Below are positions 15,689 to 23,855 of a DNA stretch of 38,654 nucleotides, piece after piece. The stretch covers positions 1-38,654 of the forward strand of contig CALXGQ010000020.1 of the NCBI GenBank assembly GCA_944387895.1. The letters are read 5' to 3'. The notes under the pieces were generated by a model that did not search any database, had not been told where the DNA came from, and was given only the letters and a program-made list of their open reading frames with translations. This DNA is from an uncultured Clostridia bacterium (GTDB lineage: Bacteria > Bacillota > Clostridia > Oscillospirales > QAKW01). Position 1 is the first letter of the stretch. Each line of letters begins with the position of its first letter. The position numbers were made by a program, and so were the translations under genes.

Positions 15689-16366
15689 TCAGCGCTCCTT
15701 TATGTCTGTTACCAAAAGGGTGTGGCGATCCACGGTGAAGCGGATGTCATACCCGGCGTATTCCATGCCGTAAATGCGGTGCGGATCGTCGGAATAGCCG
15801 GGGCGGGGATCCTGCTCCAGAAGAGCCAGCAGCCCGGCCCGTTTTTCGGCGGGGAACCGCTCCAGAAGGGCGGGAGGACATTCCACCCGCAGGGCGCCCT
15901 CTCCCGGCTTCGCCGCAAACCCGCCGGACGCCTCGGGATGGGAATCGGTGTAGGGAAGATAGGGCTTGATGTCAAAAATCGGCGTATCGTTGAGGAGATC
16001 CGCGCCGGAAACGATCAGGACCGGCCCCTCCGGCGTAGAAGGTCGGATCTGCTCCATCCGGACGGAGGAAAGCCCCAGTCCGTTGGGCCGATAGGGGGAG
16101 CGGGTCGCGAAAACGCCCATCCGCGTATTTCCCCCCAGCCGCGGCGGACGAACCGTAGGGCTCCATTTTTCCCGTTCCGCCGCGCTGAACTGCCAGATCA
16201 GCCAGAGATGAGAAAAGCCCTCCAGCCCGCGCAGCGCTTCCGGGCTGCGGTATTCCGGCTCAAAAACAATGGCGGAACGCACCGCGTCTACCAGCCCGCT
16301 TTGACGCGGAATGCCAAATTTGGCAGTAAAGTCGTTGCGGATGCGGGCGATGATTTTCAGCTCCAT
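15689..16366 (-). CDS. trmO: tRNA (adenine37-N6)-methyltransferase TrmO (TsaA family)
   Basis: TrmO methylates N6 of t6A37 in certain threonine tRNAs using S-adenosylmethionine. The 225-residue protein has the TsaA/UPF0066 pattern: FGIPRQSGLV near the N-terminus, LEGFSHLWLIWQF and GVFATRSPYRPNGLGLSSV, followed by a C-terminal extension usual for the YaeB type. The open frame extends 27 codons upstream inside azlD; ATG 16366, two bases after the azlD stop, gives the standard MELKIIARI start, although its ribosome binding site is weak, suggesting translational coupling to azlD. Confidence 0.9.
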   Translation of the reverse strand: MELKIIARIRNDFTAKFGIPRQSGLVDAVRSAIVFEPEYRSPEALRGLEGFSHLWLIWQFSAAEREKWSPTVRPPRLGGNTRMGVFATRSPYRPNGLGLSSVRMEQIRPSTPEGPVLIVSGADLLNDTPIFDIKPYLPYTDSHPEASGGFAAKPGEGALRVECPPALLERFPAEKRAGLLALLEQDPRPGYSDDPHRIYGMEYAGYDIRFTVDRHTLLVTDIKER

Positions 16367-16368
16367 GG

Positions 16369-16695
16369 TCAAAACACCCATTGCAGCAGCGCCATATAGC
16401 AAAGGGTCCCGGCGCCCACCGAAAGCAGCAGATTGTGCCACCGGCATTGCAAAATCGTGACCAGAGCCAGCGCGATCAGCTCCGGCAGGCCATGGCTGCC
16501 GGACAGGAGCGATACATCCTTAAGACAGTAGATCACCAGAAGACCCAGCGCCGCCGCCGGCAGAACCGTTCCCAGATACCGGATATATTTCGGCGCGGGT
16601 TTTCCGGCCGGAAAGAGCAGAAAGGGCAGAAAGCGCGTCACCATGGTGCCCAGCATTGTTATGCCAACGATGATCCAGGCTTGCAGCGTAGTCAT
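16369..16695 (-). CDS. azlD: AzlD family branched-chain amino acid exporter subunit
   Basis: A 108-residue membrane protein with four hydrophobic segments (about residues 7-24, 37-54, 63-80 and 88-106), matching AzlD/YgaH, the small partner of the AzlC permease. The family pattern is visible in [15 protein letters not shown] and [19 protein letters not shown]. The start ATG overlaps the azlC stop by four bases and has GGGAGG upstream. With AzlC it is expected to export branched-chain amino acids or analogues. Confidence 0.9.
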   Translation of the reverse strand: MTTLQAWIIVGITMLGTMVTRFLPFLLFPAGKPAPKYIRYLGTVLPAAALGLLVIYCLKDVSLLSGSHGLPELIALALVTILQCRWHNLLLSVGAGTLCYMALLQWVF

Positions 16696-17390
16696 GCGGC
16701 CGCCTCCCTTCTTTCCAGAGGCCCGCGCAGCACCGTCATCACGGCAAGGATGATCAGCATGGCGGGGATGATGAACTGATCGCCAAAGACCGGCAGGCAA
16801 AGCAGAGAGGCGCCCACGCCGATCAGAGCGGGGATCCGGCTGCTTTTTTTGCGCCATTGCTCCAGAAACAGAACCGTTATCAGCGCCGTGAGAACGAAAT
16901 CCAGACCCTCGGTATTAAAATCAAGCAGGCTCCCGAAAAGGGCACCGAGCGCAGAGCCTGTGACCCAGTAGCAATGGTTCAGCAGGGTGACGAAAAAGTA
17001 AAACCAGCCGTGGTCGATCCCCTTCGGAACCGAAGCGGCGCAGTTGACGGAGAAGTTTTCGTCGCAAAGCCCGAAGATCATGTACCAGCGTTTTTTACCG
17101 GCGGTATTGTATTTTTCCAGCAGAGAAATGCCGTAGAAGAGATGCCGGGCGTTGACCATCAGGGTCAGCAGCAGGGCGCCCATGGGATCAAAGGCGCCGA
17201 GCAGGAGCTCCACCAGAACAAACTGCATCGATCCGGCGAAAACCAGCAGACTGCTCAAAATGGGGAAAAGCGGAGAAAAGCCGGAGGAATCCATATAGAT
17301 GCCGAAGGCGATCCCCAGAACCAGAAAACCGGTCAGGATGGGAACGGTATAGGGAAAGGCGGCTTTCAGCGCTTTGATTTTCATATTCAT
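16692..17390 (-). CDS. azlC: AzlC family branched-chain amino acid permease
   Basis: A 232-residue permease with seven to eight membrane segments. AzlC landmarks are [35 protein letters not shown] and [18 protein letters not shown]. It works with AzlD, encoded next with a four-base overlap. An ATG two codons later is possible, but AGGTGA is best placed for 17390. A strong promoter lies at 17409-17437. Confidence 0.93.
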   Translation of the reverse strand: MNMKIKALKAAFPYTVPILTGFLVLGIAFGIYMDSSGFSPLFPILSSLLVFAGSMQFVLVELLLGAFDPMGALLLTLMVNARHLFYGISLLEKYNTAGKKRWYMIFGLCDENFSVNCAASVPKGIDHGWFYFFVTLLNHCYWVTGSALGALFGSLLDFNTEGLDFVLTALITVLFLEQWRKKSSRIPALIGVGASLLCLPVFGDQFIIPAMLIILAVMTVLRGPLERREAAA

Positions 17391-17408
17391 TCAAGATCAC
17401 CTTTTTTC

Positions 17409-17437
17409 ATTATAGCAAAAATCCGCAGCGCTGTAAA
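17409..17437 (-). promoter_or_regulatory. Sigma-A promoter of azlCD-trmO
   Basis: Minus strand: -35 TTTACA (17432-17437), 17-bp spacer, -10 TATAAT (17409-17414) preceded by TTGC. It lies 19 bp before the azlC start, so the leader is very short. Confidence 0.78.
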
Positions 17438-17548
17438 TAATTTTATGATATTTGGCGAACCGCAACGAATCGGCGCCTTTTTTGCCGGTTTTCCGGGGAG
17501 CGGCCGCCGAACCTGCCCTTTGCGGGCGGGCGTAAAAAACGGCGCCCG

Positions 17549-17584
17549 GAGAAAAGAGAACGCCCGGAGCAATTGCTCCGGGCG
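17549..17584 (-). terminator. Terminator after the malic enzyme gene
   Basis: A perfect 24-base palindrome (17561-17584; stem CGCCCGGAGC, AATT loop) is followed on the minus strand by TTCTCTTTTCTCC. It lies about 60 bp past the malic enzyme stop. A second short stem, GCCGGGG/CCCCGGC, sits between them near 17612-17632. Confidence 0.65.
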
Positions 17585-17642
17585 GTTATGTTGAGCAGGA
17601 ACGCTTTTTCCGCCGGGGTGGATCCCCGGCCGGGCGCGCAGG

Positions 17643-18815
17643 TCAGATCCGGGCGACGCCGGTCTCCCGCGCGGCCTTTACCACGGCTTCGGCCACGGCC
17701 TTTGCGATCCGCTTGTCCAGGGCGCCTGCGATGATGTTTTCTTCGTTCAGCTCAGAATCGGGGATCAGCCCGGCAAGAGCGAAGGAAGTGGCGACCTTCA
17801 TTTCCTCGTTGATGCAGGAGGCGCGGCAGTCCAGCGCGCCGCGGAAGATACCGGGGAAAGCCAGAACATTATTGATCTGATTGGGGAAATCGGAGCGGCC
17901 GGTGCCCACAATCCGCGCACCGGCGGCCTTGGCCCGATCTGGCATGATTTCGGGAACGGGGTTGGCCATGGGAAAGAGGATGGCGTCCTTTGCCATGGAG
18001 GCGACCATCTCCTCGCTGACGACCCCCGGCGCGGAAACGCCGATAAAAACGTCGGCGCCTTTGATTGCGTCGGCCAGCGTGCCCGTCAGGTGTTCCCGGT
18101 TGGTCATTTTGGCAATTTCCGCATGGGCGGCGTTGAGATCAGGCATCCCCTCTGCGATGATGCCGAAGCGGTCGACCATGATCAGGTGCTTAACGCCCAG
18201 ATTCAGCAGGTGCTTTCCGATGGCGATCCCGGCGGAACCGGCGCCGTTGATGACGACCTTGACCGCGCCAAGCTCTTTTTGCACCACTTTCAGGGCGTTG
18301 ATCAGCGCCGCCGCCACCACAATGGCGGTGCCATGCTGATCATCATGGAAAACGGGGATATCACAAATTTCTTTCAGCTTGCGCTCGATTTCAAAGCACC
18401 GGGGCGCGGCGATATCCTCCAGATTGATCCCGCCGAAGGAGCCGGAGATCAGATAGATGGTGCGCACCAGCTCGTCCACGTCCTTGCTGCGGATGCAGAT
18501 CGGAAAGGCGTCTACGTCTGCAAAGGCCTTGAAGAGGGCGCATTTGCCCTCCATTACCGGCATTCCGGCCTCCGGGCCGATGTCGCCCAGCCCCAGAATG
18601 GCCGTTCCGTCGGTGATGACGGCGACCATATTGTTGCGGCGGGTCAGCTCGTAGCTTTTATTATAGTCCTTCTGGATCTCCAGGCAGGCTTCGGCAACGC
18701 CGGGTGTATAGGCCAGCGAGAGATCCTGGCGGTTTTCGATCGGGCAACGGGCGATTACTTCGATTTTCCCGTTCCATTCATAATGTTTCTTTAAAGATTC
18801 CTGACGAATGTCCAT
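17643..18815 (-). CDS. NAD(P)-dependent malic enzyme
   Basis: Decarboxylates malate to pyruvate. The 390-residue short bacterial form shows [35 protein letters not shown], the catalytic region [32 protein letters not shown] and the dinucleotide fold [18 protein letters not shown], then [22 protein letters not shown]. No phosphotransacetylase-like extension is present, unlike MaeB. The start has GGGAGG ten bases upstream, within the end of the preceding dehydrogenase gene; only five bases separate the two. The pair probably shares one transcript and links malate and pyruvate pools. Cofactor preference is not readable here. Confidence 0.94.
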   Translation of the reverse strand: MDIRQESLKKHYEWNGKIEVIARCPIENRQDLSLAYTPGVAEACLEIQKDYNKSYELTRRNNMVAVITDGTAILGLGDIGPEAGMPVMEGKCALFKAFADVDAFPICIRSKDVDELVRTIYLISGSFGGINLEDIAAPRCFEIERKLKEICDIPVFHDDQHGTAIVVAAALINALKVVQKELGAVKVVINGAGSAGIAIGKHLLNLGVKHLIMVDRFGIIAEGMPDLNAAHAEIAKMTNREHLTGTLADAIKGADVFIGVSAPGVVSEEMVASMAKDAILFPMANPVPEIMPDRAKAAGARIVGTGRSDFPNQINNVLAFPGIFRGALDCRASCINEEMKVATSFALAGLIPDSELNEENIIAGALDKRIAKAVAEAVVKAARETGVARI

Positions 18816-18820
18816 GCGGC

Positions 18821-19933
18821 TCAGTCCTCCCAGGGGAACCGGTACTGGGTCAGCCCCAGCTCATCGCGGATCGCGATCATCTCGGCCTGAACGGATTCGT
18901 TGATGGGAACCCCGTCCTTGCGGGCCAGACGGATCAGATGCTCTTTTTCACCGGCGGTATAGATATGATCGGCGCCCGGCGCTTTTTTGGAGGCCCGAAC
19001 GGCCCGGAGGATATCGCCGGCCTTTTTGCGGCAGAGATCTTCGCCCAGGAAATGGTTGGTGTCGATGGCGATGAAGAAATGACCCAGATGATAGGGGCTC
19101 TTATTCCCGTCGGCGTCTTTGCCGTTGAGCGCCTTGCCGTAGGCGCCGTCCTGCAAAACGGCGGAAAGCAGCTCCACGACCATGGCGTAGCCATAGCCCT
19201 TATAGCCGCCCAGCTCTTCACCGATGCCGCCCAGCGTTACCAGCGCGGCGGTGCCGTTGCGGATCATTTTAAGGGCAGCGCCGGCGTCGCCCTCCACCGA
19301 CTGACCGTTCAGGTTGATGATCGTGCCGGGATGAACCTCTTCGCCGATTCTTTCGTAATACTCCACCTTACCGTTCTGGGTGATGGAGGAGGCGCAGTCG
19401 ATCAGGAAATCAAAATCCTCGTCGGTGGGGATCCCGATGGTCAGCGGGTTGGTGCCGAACATCCCTTCCACGCCGAAGGTGGGCGCAACGGAAGGACGGG
19501 CGTTGGTGCCGGTGATGCCGATGCAGCCCTCCTTGCAGGCCATGGTGGAATAATAGCCCGCAATGCCGTAGTGGCAGGAGTTGCGGACAACCACCATGCC
19601 CATGCCGTATTCCTTGGCCTTCTCGATGGCCATTTTCATGGACTTATAGCCGATGACCTGCCCCATGCCGTCGTGGCCGTCCACCACCGCCGTGGTGGGG
19701 GTTTCCTTGACGATCTCGAAGTTGGTCACAGGGTTTTGGATCCCGTCCTTGATGCGATCCAGATAAATGGGTTTAAAGCGGTTTACGCCGTGGGATTCGA
19801 TGCCCCGCTTATCGGATTCCAGCAGAATGTCCGCGCAGATTTTGGCGTCCTCCTCCGGAATGCCATAGCCTTTGAACGCGTCTACGACAAAATTGGTGAT
19901 CAGATCCCAGCCTACAATGTTTGTTTTAGCCAT
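18821..19933 (-). CDS. Ldh2-family malate/L-lactate dehydrogenase
   Basis: A 370-residue NAD(P)-dependent dehydrogenase of the Ldh2/MDH2 (YlbC/ComC) family, which oxidises or reduces malate, lactate, ureidoglycolate or related 2-hydroxyacids. Family landmarks are ESHGVNRF, VVVRNSCHYGIAGYYS with the catalytic histidine, TGTNARPSVAPTFG, MFGTNPLTIGIPT, DCASS and GYKGYGYAMVVELLS. Adjacency to malic enzyme favours malate as substrate. The frame stays open 50 codons further upstream, but that region is the leader terminator; GAGGAGG before 19933 fixes the start. Confidence 0.92.
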   Translation of the reverse strand: MAKTNIVGWDLITNFVVDAFKGYGIPEEDAKICADILLESDKRGIESHGVNRFKPIYLDRIKDGIQNPVTNFEIVKETPTTAVVDGHDGMGQVIGYKSMKMAIEKAKEYGMGMVVVRNSCHYGIAGYYSTMACKEGCIGITGTNARPSVAPTFGVEGMFGTNPLTIGIPTDEDFDFLIDCASSITQNGKVEYYERIGEEVHPGTIINLNGQSVEGDAGAALKMIRNGTAALVTLGGIGEELGGYKGYGYAMVVELLSAVLQDGAYGKALNGKDADGNKSPYHLGHFFIAIDTNHFLGEDLCRKKAGDILRAVRASKKAPGADHIYTAGEKEHLIRLARKDGVPINESVQAEMIAIRDELGLTQYRFPWED

Positions 19934-19966
19934 TGTTACCTCCTCAAATTTGCTGCAAGCATCCAT

Positions 19967-20028
19967 GAAAAAAGAAAGAGCGCACGCTAAAAACAAAGGC
20001 ATTTGCCTTTGTTTTTTTCGTGCACTCT
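19967..20028 (-). promoter_or_regulatory. Long terminator-like hairpin in the malate operon leader
   Basis: On the minus strand, AGAGTGCACG pairs with CGTGCGCTCT (one G-U pair) and, inside it, AAAAACAAAGGCA pairs with TGCCTTTGTTTTT around an AA loop. TTTCTTTTTT follows. The structure lies between promoter and start codon, so most transcripts would end here unless something prevents it. A tiny open frame, MRFLRVHEKNKGKCLCF, runs through its 5' half but has no evident ribosome binding site. Confidence 0.65.
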
Positions 20029-20065
20029 CAAAAATCTCATGTGCTTTTTTATTTTGGACAGATAT

Positions 20066-20093
20066 ATTATAGCATACCGACAAAATTTGTCAA
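20066..20093 (-). promoter_or_regulatory. Sigma-A promoter of the malate dehydrogenase/malic enzyme operon
   Basis: Minus strand: -35 TTGACA (20088-20093), 16-bp spacer, -10 TATAAT (20066-20071) with an upstream TATGC extension. The leader to the start codon is about 125 nt and contains the hairpin at 19967-20028. Confidence 0.8.
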
Positions 20094-20103
20094 GCGTTTC
20101 CTG

Positions 20104-20787
20104 TTACAAAACGTAAAAAATGATCCCCACATATTGCAAAATGCTTCCGGCGACCACGAAAAGGTGGAAAATCGAATGCATATAGCGCCGCGGACGTTTG
20201 CCATGCCCGGCAATTCCGTAGAGCACGGCGCCGATGGTATAGGAAACGCCACCGGCCAGCATCCAGGTCAGCCCGTCCGCGCCCAGCGCGGCAATGCAGT
20301 TTTTCCCGGTCAGAACGATGCACCAGCCCAAAACGATATACAGCACCATCGAGAGCTTGCCGTATTTTTTCAGGTCGATGGCGTTGAGAACGATCCCCAG
20401 CGCCGAAACGCCCCAGACAATTCCGAATACCGTCCAGCCCAGCGCGGGATTTATCGGCCGGATGGAGGAAAGGGCGATGGGCGTATAGGTGCCGGCAATC
20501 AGGATGAAGATGGTGCAGTGGTCGATGATCTGAAAAACCTTTTTCGCCATGACCGGCTTGAGACCATGGTAAAGGCTGGACATCGTATAAAGGATGATCA
20601 TGGAAAATCCGTAGATGAACGCGCTGACGATCTCATAGGCGCTCCCGGTCAGAAAGGCCTTGACCACGCAGGTGGCGCAGGCAACGACGCCGAAGCCTCC
20701 GCCCACGATGTGAGAAACCATATTGAAAATTTCTTCTCCCCGCGTGTAGTCCGGGAGTCTGCGGTCTTTCAGTTTGATCCGTTTCAT
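20104..20787 (-). CDS. Hemolysin III / PAQR family membrane protein
   Basis: A 227-residue seven-helix membrane protein of the HlyIII/YqfA (PAQR) family. The conserved metal-site residues are visible: NMVSHIVGG near the N-terminus, SSLYHG, DHCTIFILIAGTYTP and HSIFHLFVV near the C-terminus. Characterised relatives influence membrane fluidity; cytolysis in older work is probably secondary. Start has AGGAGG. It is a single gene facing away from fprA, and no clear promoter was identified. Confidence 0.9.
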   Translation of the reverse strand: MKRIKLKDRRLPDYTRGEEIFNMVSHIVGGGFGVVACATCVVKAFLTGSAYEIVSAFIYGFSMIILYTMSSLYHGLKPVMAKKVFQIIDHCTIFILIAGTYTPIALSSIRPINPALGWTVFGIVWGVSALGIVLNAIDLKKYGKLSMVLYIVLGWCIVLTGKNCIAALGADGLTWMLAGGVSYTIGAVLYGIAGHGKRPRRYMHSIFHLFVVAGSILQYVGIIFYVL

Positions 20788-20949
20788 GGGGCAACCTCCT
20801 TTGCTGCTCTATTAGCATAGCATATTTTTGGCAGAAATGAACTTAAGTTTTTTTAATCTTTCGGAGGCTGCCAAAAAACGGGAAGCGGCAGCGGCCGCGA
20901 CCGCCGCCGGGGAGGACGGAAGCAGGGAGCCGGGGGTTGTCTGCCCGGC

Positions 20950-22149
20950 TCAGTCTGCGCGCAGGCTTTGGACGAGCTGGCCGGCCAGCGCTTCAATGGC
21001 CGCCGCCTGCTCCGCCTTTACCGCAGAGCGGATGCTGACAGGATCGCCCAGAAACGTCATATTTTTACATTTTTCCAGCAGCCCCTTCATCAGGCTGCCG
21101 GCGGTGGGCGCCCAGGAGCCGTTCTCCAGCAGGGCGACGGTCCGGTTCTGGATGTTATGGGCCGCCAGATCGCGCAGCAGGTTTTCCATCGGAACGAAAA
21201 CGCCGGCGTTATAGGTGGTGGAGGCAAAAACCAGATGGCTGCACCGGAAGGCTTCCGCAATCAGATAGGAGGGATGGGTCACCGAAACGTCGTAGAGCCG
21301 GATCTCCGGCGCGCCCTGCTCCGCCAGACGGGCGGCCAGCAGCTCCGCGGCGTTTTGCGTGTTGCCGTAAACAGAGGCGTAGGCGATCAGAACCGCCTGA
21401 TCCTCCGGCTGATAACGGCTCCACCGGTCGTATTTTTCCAAAAGCACCTCCAGATCCCGGCGGAAAACGGGGCCGTGCAGCGGGCAGATCATGGTGATGC
21501 GCAGCCCGGCCGCCTTTTTCAGAACAGCCTGCACCTGCGCGCCGTATTTTCCAACGATGTTGGTATAGTATCTGCGCGCCTCATCCATCCGGAAGGCGGT
21601 CTGGTCGGCAAAAATATGACCGCTGAGCGCGCCGAAGGTGCCAAAGGCGTCGGCGGAGAAAAGGATTTGCATGGTTTCCTCATAGGTCATCATGACCTCC
21701 GGCCAGTGCACCATCGGCGCCATCAAAAAGCGGAAGGTATGCCTGCCGGCCGGGAGCGTGTCCCCTTCGCCGACGGTGATAAACCGCTCCGTCAGATCAA
21801 AATCAAAAAACTGGCCGATCATTCCCTGAATCTTTGTATTGCAGACGATTTTGACCCCCGGCCAGCGCAGCACGACCTCCGCCATGGTGGCGGCATGATC
21901 CGGCTCCATATGGTTGACGATCAGATAGTCCAGCGCCCGCCCCTGCAGCAGCGCAGTCAGATTTTCAAAAAAGACCTCCGATACCGCCCGGTCTACCGTG
22001 TCCAGCAGCACCGTCTTTTCGTCCAGCAGCAGATAGGAATTATAGGATACCCCTTCCGGCACCGGATAGACGTTTTCAAACAGCGCGATCCGGCGGTCGT
22101 TCCCTCCGATCCAGTATAGGTTTTCCGCAATTTCGCGATAGCAGTACAT
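20950..22149 (-). CDS. fprA: FprA-type flavodiiron protein (A-type flavoprotein)
   Basis: Flavodiiron proteins reduce oxygen to water or NO to N2O in anaerobes. The metallo-beta-lactamase-like domain holds all di-iron ligands: H80, E82, D84 and H85 in NHMEPDHA, H148, D167 in FSADAFG and H225 in PLHGP. A flavodoxin domain follows from about residue 253 (VLIAYASVYGNTQNAAE). The 399-residue length has no rubredoxin or NADH-oxidase fusion, so a separate electron donor is needed. AGGAGG precedes the start. It is divergent from the Crp/Fnr regulator and shares a 16-bp palindrome with it (22230-22245), suggesting direct control. Confidence 0.95.
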   Translation of the reverse strand: MYCYREIAENLYWIGGNDRRIALFENVYPVPEGVSYNSYLLLDEKTVLLDTVDRAVSEVFFENLTALLQGRALDYLIVNHMEPDHAATMAEVVLRWPGVKIVCNTKIQGMIGQFFDFDLTERFITVGEGDTLPAGRHTFRFLMAPMVHWPEVMMTYEETMQILFSADAFGTFGALSGHIFADQTAFRMDEARRYYTNIVGKYGAQVQAVLKKAAGLRITMICPLHGPVFRRDLEVLLEKYDRWSRYQPEDQAVLIAYASVYGNTQNAAELLAARLAEQGAPEIRLYDVSVTHPSYLIAEAFRCSHLVFASTTYNAGVFVPMENLLRDLAAHNIQNRTVALLENGSWAPTAGSLMKGLLEKCKNMTFLGDPVSIRSAVKAEQAAAIEALAGQLVQSLRAD

Positions 22150-22186
22150 GACGCTTCCTCCTTACAAAAATAGTGATTCTTCATAG

Positions 22187-22215
22187 TTGACTTTCAGCAA
22201 TGATTCTATTATAAT
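22187..22215 (+). promoter_or_regulatory. Sigma-A promoter of crp-srtB
   Basis: -35 TTGACT (22187-22192), 17-bp spacer, -10 TATAAT (22210-22215). The -10 core is close to symmetric: TATAAT is also readable on the minus strand at 22208-22213, which could serve fprA. Confidence 0.75.
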
Positions 22216-22229
22216 AATAACCAAATGTA

Positions 22230-22245
22230 TGTTGCATTTGCAACA
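22230..22245. promoter_or_regulatory. Probable Crp/Fnr-family operator
   Basis: TGTTGCATTTGCAACA is a perfect inverted repeat (7-base arms, TT spacer), the size and symmetry expected for a Crp/Fnr dimer site. It lies just downstream of the crp promoter, where binding would repress, and upstream of the fprA -10, where binding could activate. Inference from position and symmetry only. Confidence 0.7.
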
Positions 22246-22259
22246 AATGGGGGAGAAAA

Positions 22260-22946
22260 ATGGAGCAGATGATAGCGGCGATGGCGGAATCAGCGCTTTT
22301 CGCGGGGATCGAGCCGGAGGAGCTTCGGAAGCTGCTGGGATGTCTTTCGGCGCAGAAGCGGCAGTATCACGATCAGGAGATCATATGGGCGGCAAATACG
22401 CAGATCCGGCAGGTCGGGCTGGTTCTGGAGGGTCGGGTTTATCTGGAGGCGCATGATTTCTGGGGCAATAAATCGATCTATGCGGAAATCCCGCGCTGCG
22501 GATCCTTCGGGGAGGCCTACGCCCTTTCCGAGGAGGAGCCGCTGCCCTTCAATGCGGTGGCGCAGGGCGAAAGCGCCGTGCTGTTTCTGGACATTCGGCG
22601 GATGGTCTGGATGTGTGAAAATGGCTGTATGTGCCACCGCGTCATGAACGAGCATCTGCTGAGGATCGTGGCCGACCAGTCCAAGGCGCTGAACAGGAAA
22701 ATCAAGCATCTCTCGGCAAGAACCACCCGGGAAAAGCTGCTTTCGTATTTTTCTGAAGAGGCGCGGCGGCAGAAAACGCCGTATATCACATTGCCGTTCA
22801 ACCGGCAGGAGCTGGCGGATTATCTTTCGGTGGAGCGCTCGGCCATGAGCCGGGAGCTGAGCCGGATGAAGGCGGACGGGCTGATCGACTACAGCCGGAA
22901 CGTATTTTTACTCAGAAAAAGCAAGGAAAGGAGTTCGGGCGCATGA
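22260..22946 (+). CDS. Crp/Fnr family transcriptional regulator
   Basis: A 228-residue regulator with an N-terminal cyclic-nucleotide-binding-like beta roll (about 10-125; FGEAYALSEEEPLPFNAVAQGES) and a C-terminal winged helix (about 165-220; RQELADYLSVERSAMSRELSRMKADGLI). The fold is typical of the Clostridial Crp/Fnr regulators next to redox and hydroxylamine/NO genes. Several cysteines occur (C48 region and MCENGCMCHRV near 119-125), but not the N-terminal cluster of true FNR, so the signal is unknown; heme or thiol sensing is possible. The gene overlaps srtB by four bases and is divergent from fprA. Confidence 0.93.
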   Translation: MEQMIAAMAESALFAGIEPEELRKLLGCLSAQKRQYHDQEIIWAANTQIRQVGLVLEGRVYLEAHDFWGNKSIYAEIPRCGSFGEAYALSEEEPLPFNAVAQGESAVLFLDIRRMVWMCENGCMCHRVMNEHLLRIVADQSKALNRKIKHLSARTTREKLLSYFSEEARRQKTPYITLPFNRQELADYLSVERSAMSRELSRMKADGLIDYSRNVFLLRKSKERSSGA

Positions 22947-23755
22947 GGGCAGGCAACGGGAAGCCGGCGGGAAAGCTGCGCTGTTTTTTCAGAAACAGGA
23001 AAAAAGAGATTGTTTTCTGGGCATTGATCGGTATTTTGGGGGCGGTCTTTCTGGTATCCGGCTTTATGATCGCGCGCCATTTCTGGGAAGCGAAAAAAAG
23101 CGCCGATACCTATACGCGGTTATCGCAGATGGTGGAGGAGAGCGCCGAACCTCCGGCGGAGGAAGAGGAACCGGAGCAGACGGAAGCCGGGCGGAAGTAT
23201 GCGGCGATCCTGGCGGAAAACGACGATCTGGTGGGCTGGATCCGGATCGACGATACCAGAATCGATTATCCGGTGATGCAGACCCCGGAAAACCCCAATT
23301 ATTATCTGCGGCGCGGCTTCGACCGGAAATACAGCTACTATGGCGTCCCCTATGCGGCGGAGAACTGCGATGTCGATACTTCTTCCAACGTAGTGATCTA
23401 TGGGCATAATATGGATAACGGCAGCATGTTCTCCGATCTGACCCGGTATTGCTCGGAGAGCTTTTATCAGGAGCATAAAACCATTGTTTTTGATACGCTG
23501 GAGCAGCTGGGCACCTATGAGGTGATGGCGGTTTTCAAAACCGTTTCCGGCGCGGAGGACGGCTTTGCCTATCATCTGTTTGCCGATGGAACCGCCGAAG
23601 AATTTGAGAAATATGTGGCGCAGTGCAAGAGCCTTGCGCTTTACGATACCGGCGTCACCGCAGAATACGGCGACCGGCTGATCACCCTTTCCACCTGTGA
23701 ATACAGCCGGACCGACGGGCGTCTGGTGGTGGTAGCCAAAAGGATCGAATCCTGA
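22943..23755 (+). CDS. srtB: Class B sortase
   Basis: A 270-residue transpeptidase that anchors proteins to peptidoglycan. A basic N-terminus and one membrane anchor (about residues 22-44) put the domain outside the cell. The catalytic triad is complete: H155 in VVIYGHNM, C252 in LITLSTCEYS and R260. Motif spacing and the TLSTC plus YGHNMDNGSMF pattern match class B. Translation is coupled to the Crp/Fnr gene by a four-base overlap, an unusual partner. No candidate LPxTG-like substrate is encoded in the window. Confidence 0.93.
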   Translation: MRAGNGKPAGKLRCFFRNRKKEIVFWALIGILGAVFLVSGFMIARHFWEAKKSADTYTRLSQMVEESAEPPAEEEEPEQTEAGRKYAAILAENDDLVGWIRIDDTRIDYPVMQTPENPNYYLRRGFDRKYSYYGVPYAAENCDVDTSSNVVIYGHNMDNGSMFSDLTRYCSESFYQEHKTIVFDTLEQLGTYEVMAVFKTVSGAEDGFAYHLFADGTAEEFEKYVAQCKSLALYDTGVTAEYGDRLITLSTCEYSRTDGRLVVVAKRIES

Positions 23756-23855
23756 AAGGAACCTGATTTGCAGGAACCCTCTTGATTCCCGCATAATAAA
23801 ATGGGATAAGAAAACCGGCCGGATTGCAAAGGCCGGAAGAAAGAGGTGCTGACTG

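Noticed and set aside
20020..20060. Upstream in-frame extension of the Ldh2-family protein to 20083
   Set aside because: It covers the promoter and leader hairpin; GAGGAGG before 19933 and the standard N-terminus decide the shorter start.
20927..20951. GAGCCGGG/CCCGGCTC stem as fprA terminator
   Set aside because: It overlaps the stop codon and is not followed by a T-run on the minus strand; support is too weak to list.
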